64,000 nucleotides of DNA from Nipponacmea schrenckii. Its lineage: Eukaryota; Mollusca; Gastropoda; Lottiidae. Every line of letters begins with the position of its first letter. Within the stretch, counting starts at the first letter, position 1. The position numbers were made by a program, and so were the translations under genes. Under the pieces are notes generated by a model. The model saw only the letters and a list, made by a program, of their open reading frames with translations, was not told the DNA's origin and did no database searches. Where the stretch lies: the NCBI GenBank assembly GCA_030562195.1, contig CM060201.1, positions 34,454,067-34,518,066 of the forward strand, read 5' to 3'. Below are positions 61,624 to 64,000 of the stretch, piece after piece.

Positions 61624-62694
61624 CTGTAATAAATAGTGTTTTATTAATAAGAGTATCGTCTATATGGAAACGTTCAGTAAACTAGGAATAAGGGGTCTGT
61701 TTAACTCAGATTAAATTTAATTGAAATTTTGAGAAATACTTCTTTCTCATTGGTTGATAACACTAAATTTCAAATCTGCTTCAATGATTGACCAATAAGA
61801 TAATTGAAAAATAAAAATTACAGTTAAAATTTTAAATAGAATAATATCCTAATCTACATAATATTTCACTAAGAAACAATATGGCATTTCGATGCTGCAC
61901 AGACGAATTTAATTGTGTTTCAAATAGAATATATGACGACAAAATGATTTACAGAAGAACAAAAAAAAAAAATACAAATTGTTGAATGTAGTATCCTGAA
62001 CTAATATTTCAGATCATAACATGCGAAAGGATGTAAAATATAGTCGAGGTACAAGGCCTGCACATGGGGTGTATATTACGGAATTATCAATAGAAATAGT
62101 AGAAGGAAATGCACAATGCTAGTATTGATCCTGAACATGATGTGATCATGCTCCACCCCATCAAAAATCTGGTAATCGTTATGAAATTCTAGAATAAGAT
62201 TTCTAAAGAATACAATGATTTAGTTGGTTAATAAATTAGACCTTAACAAGTAATTGACCAATAAGATAACCAGGATTATAAAATTATACTGAGTGTTTAT
62301 GAAGGACATTGTACCTCGTAATGTTATAATATATAGTATATCCAATTTAGTATCAATACAGTGTATATTATTGGTTAAACATATTGTTAATAACACTATC
62401 CTATAAATCATAAGATAAATATGTTCAATTAAATAATAACAGATCTACATACACTAAATGAAATAAAAATTACTATTATCCGTGCTATAAACTGTTTTAT
62501 CAGTGAATTAATAACAATAATTAATAAATAATAAACTAATCATAAGATATAATATTTGGCGATCTACACTAAATAAAATAAATATATTGTTATAGAGCAC
62601 AGGATTATTTAGTTAGTAAATTAATAATGTTCAGTTTGTTACTAGAGCTGTGAACAGCACCGACTGTGGATTTTGATACTTTTCCCCTTAGCTG
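61624..62694. other. Probable upstream intron of the EGF/CBM14 gene
   Basis: AT-rich sequence with no recognisable EGF or signal-peptide exon on the - strand. The first visible EGF exon has a phase-1 acceptor, so at least one more exon must lie upstream, here or past the window end. Confidence 0.5.
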
Positions 62695-63850
62695 CAATTT
62701 TCATTAGGTCAAAACAAAACTAGAGGAAGTCGTTTGGTTAAAATAAAACTGGTGAATTCATTTGTTTAAAGGGATAATAGGCGTTAGAATACAATTATAT
62801 TTGTGTTTAATATTGATTATTAGTTAAATAAGAATGCATCCCACACTTTACCAAATTTTAAAAAAGCCACAATAAAAATATATTCGGAATTTTAAAAAAA
62901 AAGTGAGCCAGCGACGATTCTATTCAGTTTGAGAATAAAAGCGTCTGGTAAATCAACGCTAAAACATCATTGTGCAATTCAACAGTAGGGGTCAAGGACG
63001 CGTGAAAACCCACATGTAGGAGTTACTTCCCTTTATATTTTACAATTTGAAAATCGCTTGATGGATGGCTTAAGCGTTTTATGATTAACTACTTTATTTT
63101 AGGGATTTATCGGATTTTAGAGTGATTTTGATGTATAGGTATGACACCAGGTAAGTCCACTGATGGATATATACTGTTATTGTCCAAATTTGAGTGAACT
63201 TAAATTTTTATGTTCGTTCTAACGCCTATTATCCCTTTAAAATAAAACTAGCGAGTTCATATAGTTAAATATTAAGTTAAAATAAAACTAGTTAAGTCAT
63301 AAGGTAAAAATAAAACTAGTGAAGTCATCAGGTTAAAAACAAAGTTACAGAAGTATTTGTTAAAATAAAACCAGTGTTCATTAGGTTAAAATAAAACCAG
63401 TGAAGTCATTAGGTTAAAACAAAGTTACAGAAGTCATTTGGTTAAAATAAATCCAGTGTAGTCATTAGGTTAAAATAAAACCAGTGAAGTCATTAGGTTA
63501 AAACAAAGTTACAGAAGTCATTAGGTTAAAAATAAATCCAGTGTAGTCATTAGGTTAAAATAAAACCAGTAAAGTCATAAGGTTCAAACAAAAAACCTGA
63601 AGTCATAAGGTTCAAACGAATATAGTGAAGTCATTAGGTTAGAATACAACTAGTGAAGTTATATAGTTAATATACAACTAGTGAAGTCATTAAGGTTAAA
63701 ATACAACTAGTGAAGTCATTAGGTTAGAATACAACTAGTGAAGTTATATGGTTAATATACAACTAGTGAAGTCATTAGGTTAAAATCAAACTAGTGAAGT
63801 CATATGGTTAATATAGAATTAGTGAAGTCATAAGTTTAAAGTCAGTGAAG
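62695..63850. repeat. 28-bp minisatellite interrupted by a MITE
   Basis: A unit of about 28 bp containing GAAGTCATTAGGTTAAAATA and AAACCAGT repeats with indels from 63237 to 63850. Two or three units also precede the MITE at 62695-62766. The element at 62770-63236 therefore inserted into an existing array. Confidence 0.85.
62770..63236. mobile_element. TTAA-flanked MITE, copy 2
   Basis: Ends AGGGATAATAGGCGTTAGAA and TTCTAACGCCTATTATCCCT are perfect 20-bp inverted repeats flanked by TTAA (62766-62769 and 63237-63240). The interior is highly similar to copy 1 at 30636-31112 (AAGCGTCTGGTAAATCAACG, ATGACACCAGGTAAGTCCAC). It carries no ORF. Confidence 0.9.
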
Positions 63851-64000
63851 ATATATTTTAGTGTTAGCTAGTAATATACTCTAAGTTGATATATTATTAT
63901 GTTATATATTTATTATTTTAGTTTAGTTTCCTCGAGATTCGAAACACAAAATACTACATCGAAAAGATGAAATGATCCAGCTTTCAAATTCGATCCCAAA

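Overview
This is a eukaryotic (metazoan) window: AT-rich, mostly non-coding, with GT-AG spliced genes and dense transposon and minisatellite content. Five gene loci can be read, and all encode animal protein families: a Lim1/Lhx1-5 LIM-homeobox factor, a Golgi tyrosylprotein sulfotransferase, an ADAD-type dsRNA-binding pseudo-deaminase, Elongin B, and a secreted EGF plus chitin-binding (CBM14) protein. The CBM14/EGF combination and the small TTAA and tRNA-SINE repeats suggest a lophotrochozoan invertebrate, perhaps a mollusc; that placement is inference.

Layout. 1-14.3 kb: the last three coding exons of Lhx1/5 on the + strand (1350-1521, 7007-7120, 12590-12783), then a 3' region with four TGACGTCA sites and a degenerate repeat containing AAGATGGCG. 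14.3-19.6 kb: gene-free, with SINE fragments and a retroelement tail. 19.6-21.9 kb: a two-exon tyrosylprotein sulfotransferase on the - strand with a 69-bp tandem repeat in its intron. 21.9-29.4 kb: gene-free, with degenerate repeats, SINEs, a poly-G-bearing inverted-repeat element (26.5-26.9 kb) and a ~1.06-kb inverted-repeat element (27.9-28.95 kb). 29.4-38.9 kb: an 11-exon ADAD-like gene on the + strand, whose introns hold a TTAA-flanked MITE, an 18-bp AT satellite, a repeated retroelement tail and a CTGTTATTTTGTA repeat that runs into a splice acceptor. 39.8-40.7 kb: a 68-bp tandem array. 42.0-49.3 kb: Elongin B on the - strand; its 5.4-kb intron is a 40-bp minisatellite interrupted by a 1.0-kb TTAA-flanked element and a 1.08-kb pogo/Tigger-like element. 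50.2-51.2 kb: a ~1-kb foldback (hairpin) repeat. 51.7-52.8 kb: a purine-rich 20-bp minisatellite. 54.1-54.8 kb: another 20-bp array. 56.1-61.6 kb: EGF and CBM14 exons on the - strand, with two successive EGF+CBM14+stop modules; the 5' end lies beyond 61.6 kb and probably beyond the window. 62.7-63.9 kb: a 28-bp array carrying a second TTAA-flanked MITE copy.

The genes do not form a pathway; they are independent neighbours, as expected in an animal genome. Exon boundaries were derived by hand from splice consensus and reading-frame phase, and all phases agree across each model. The main points for follow-up are the zinc-ligand-less two-dsRBD pseudo-deaminase, the duplicated terminal module of the EGF/CBM14 gene, and the minisatellites repeatedly hit by TTAA-targeting elements. 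No clearly undescribed molecular system was found.
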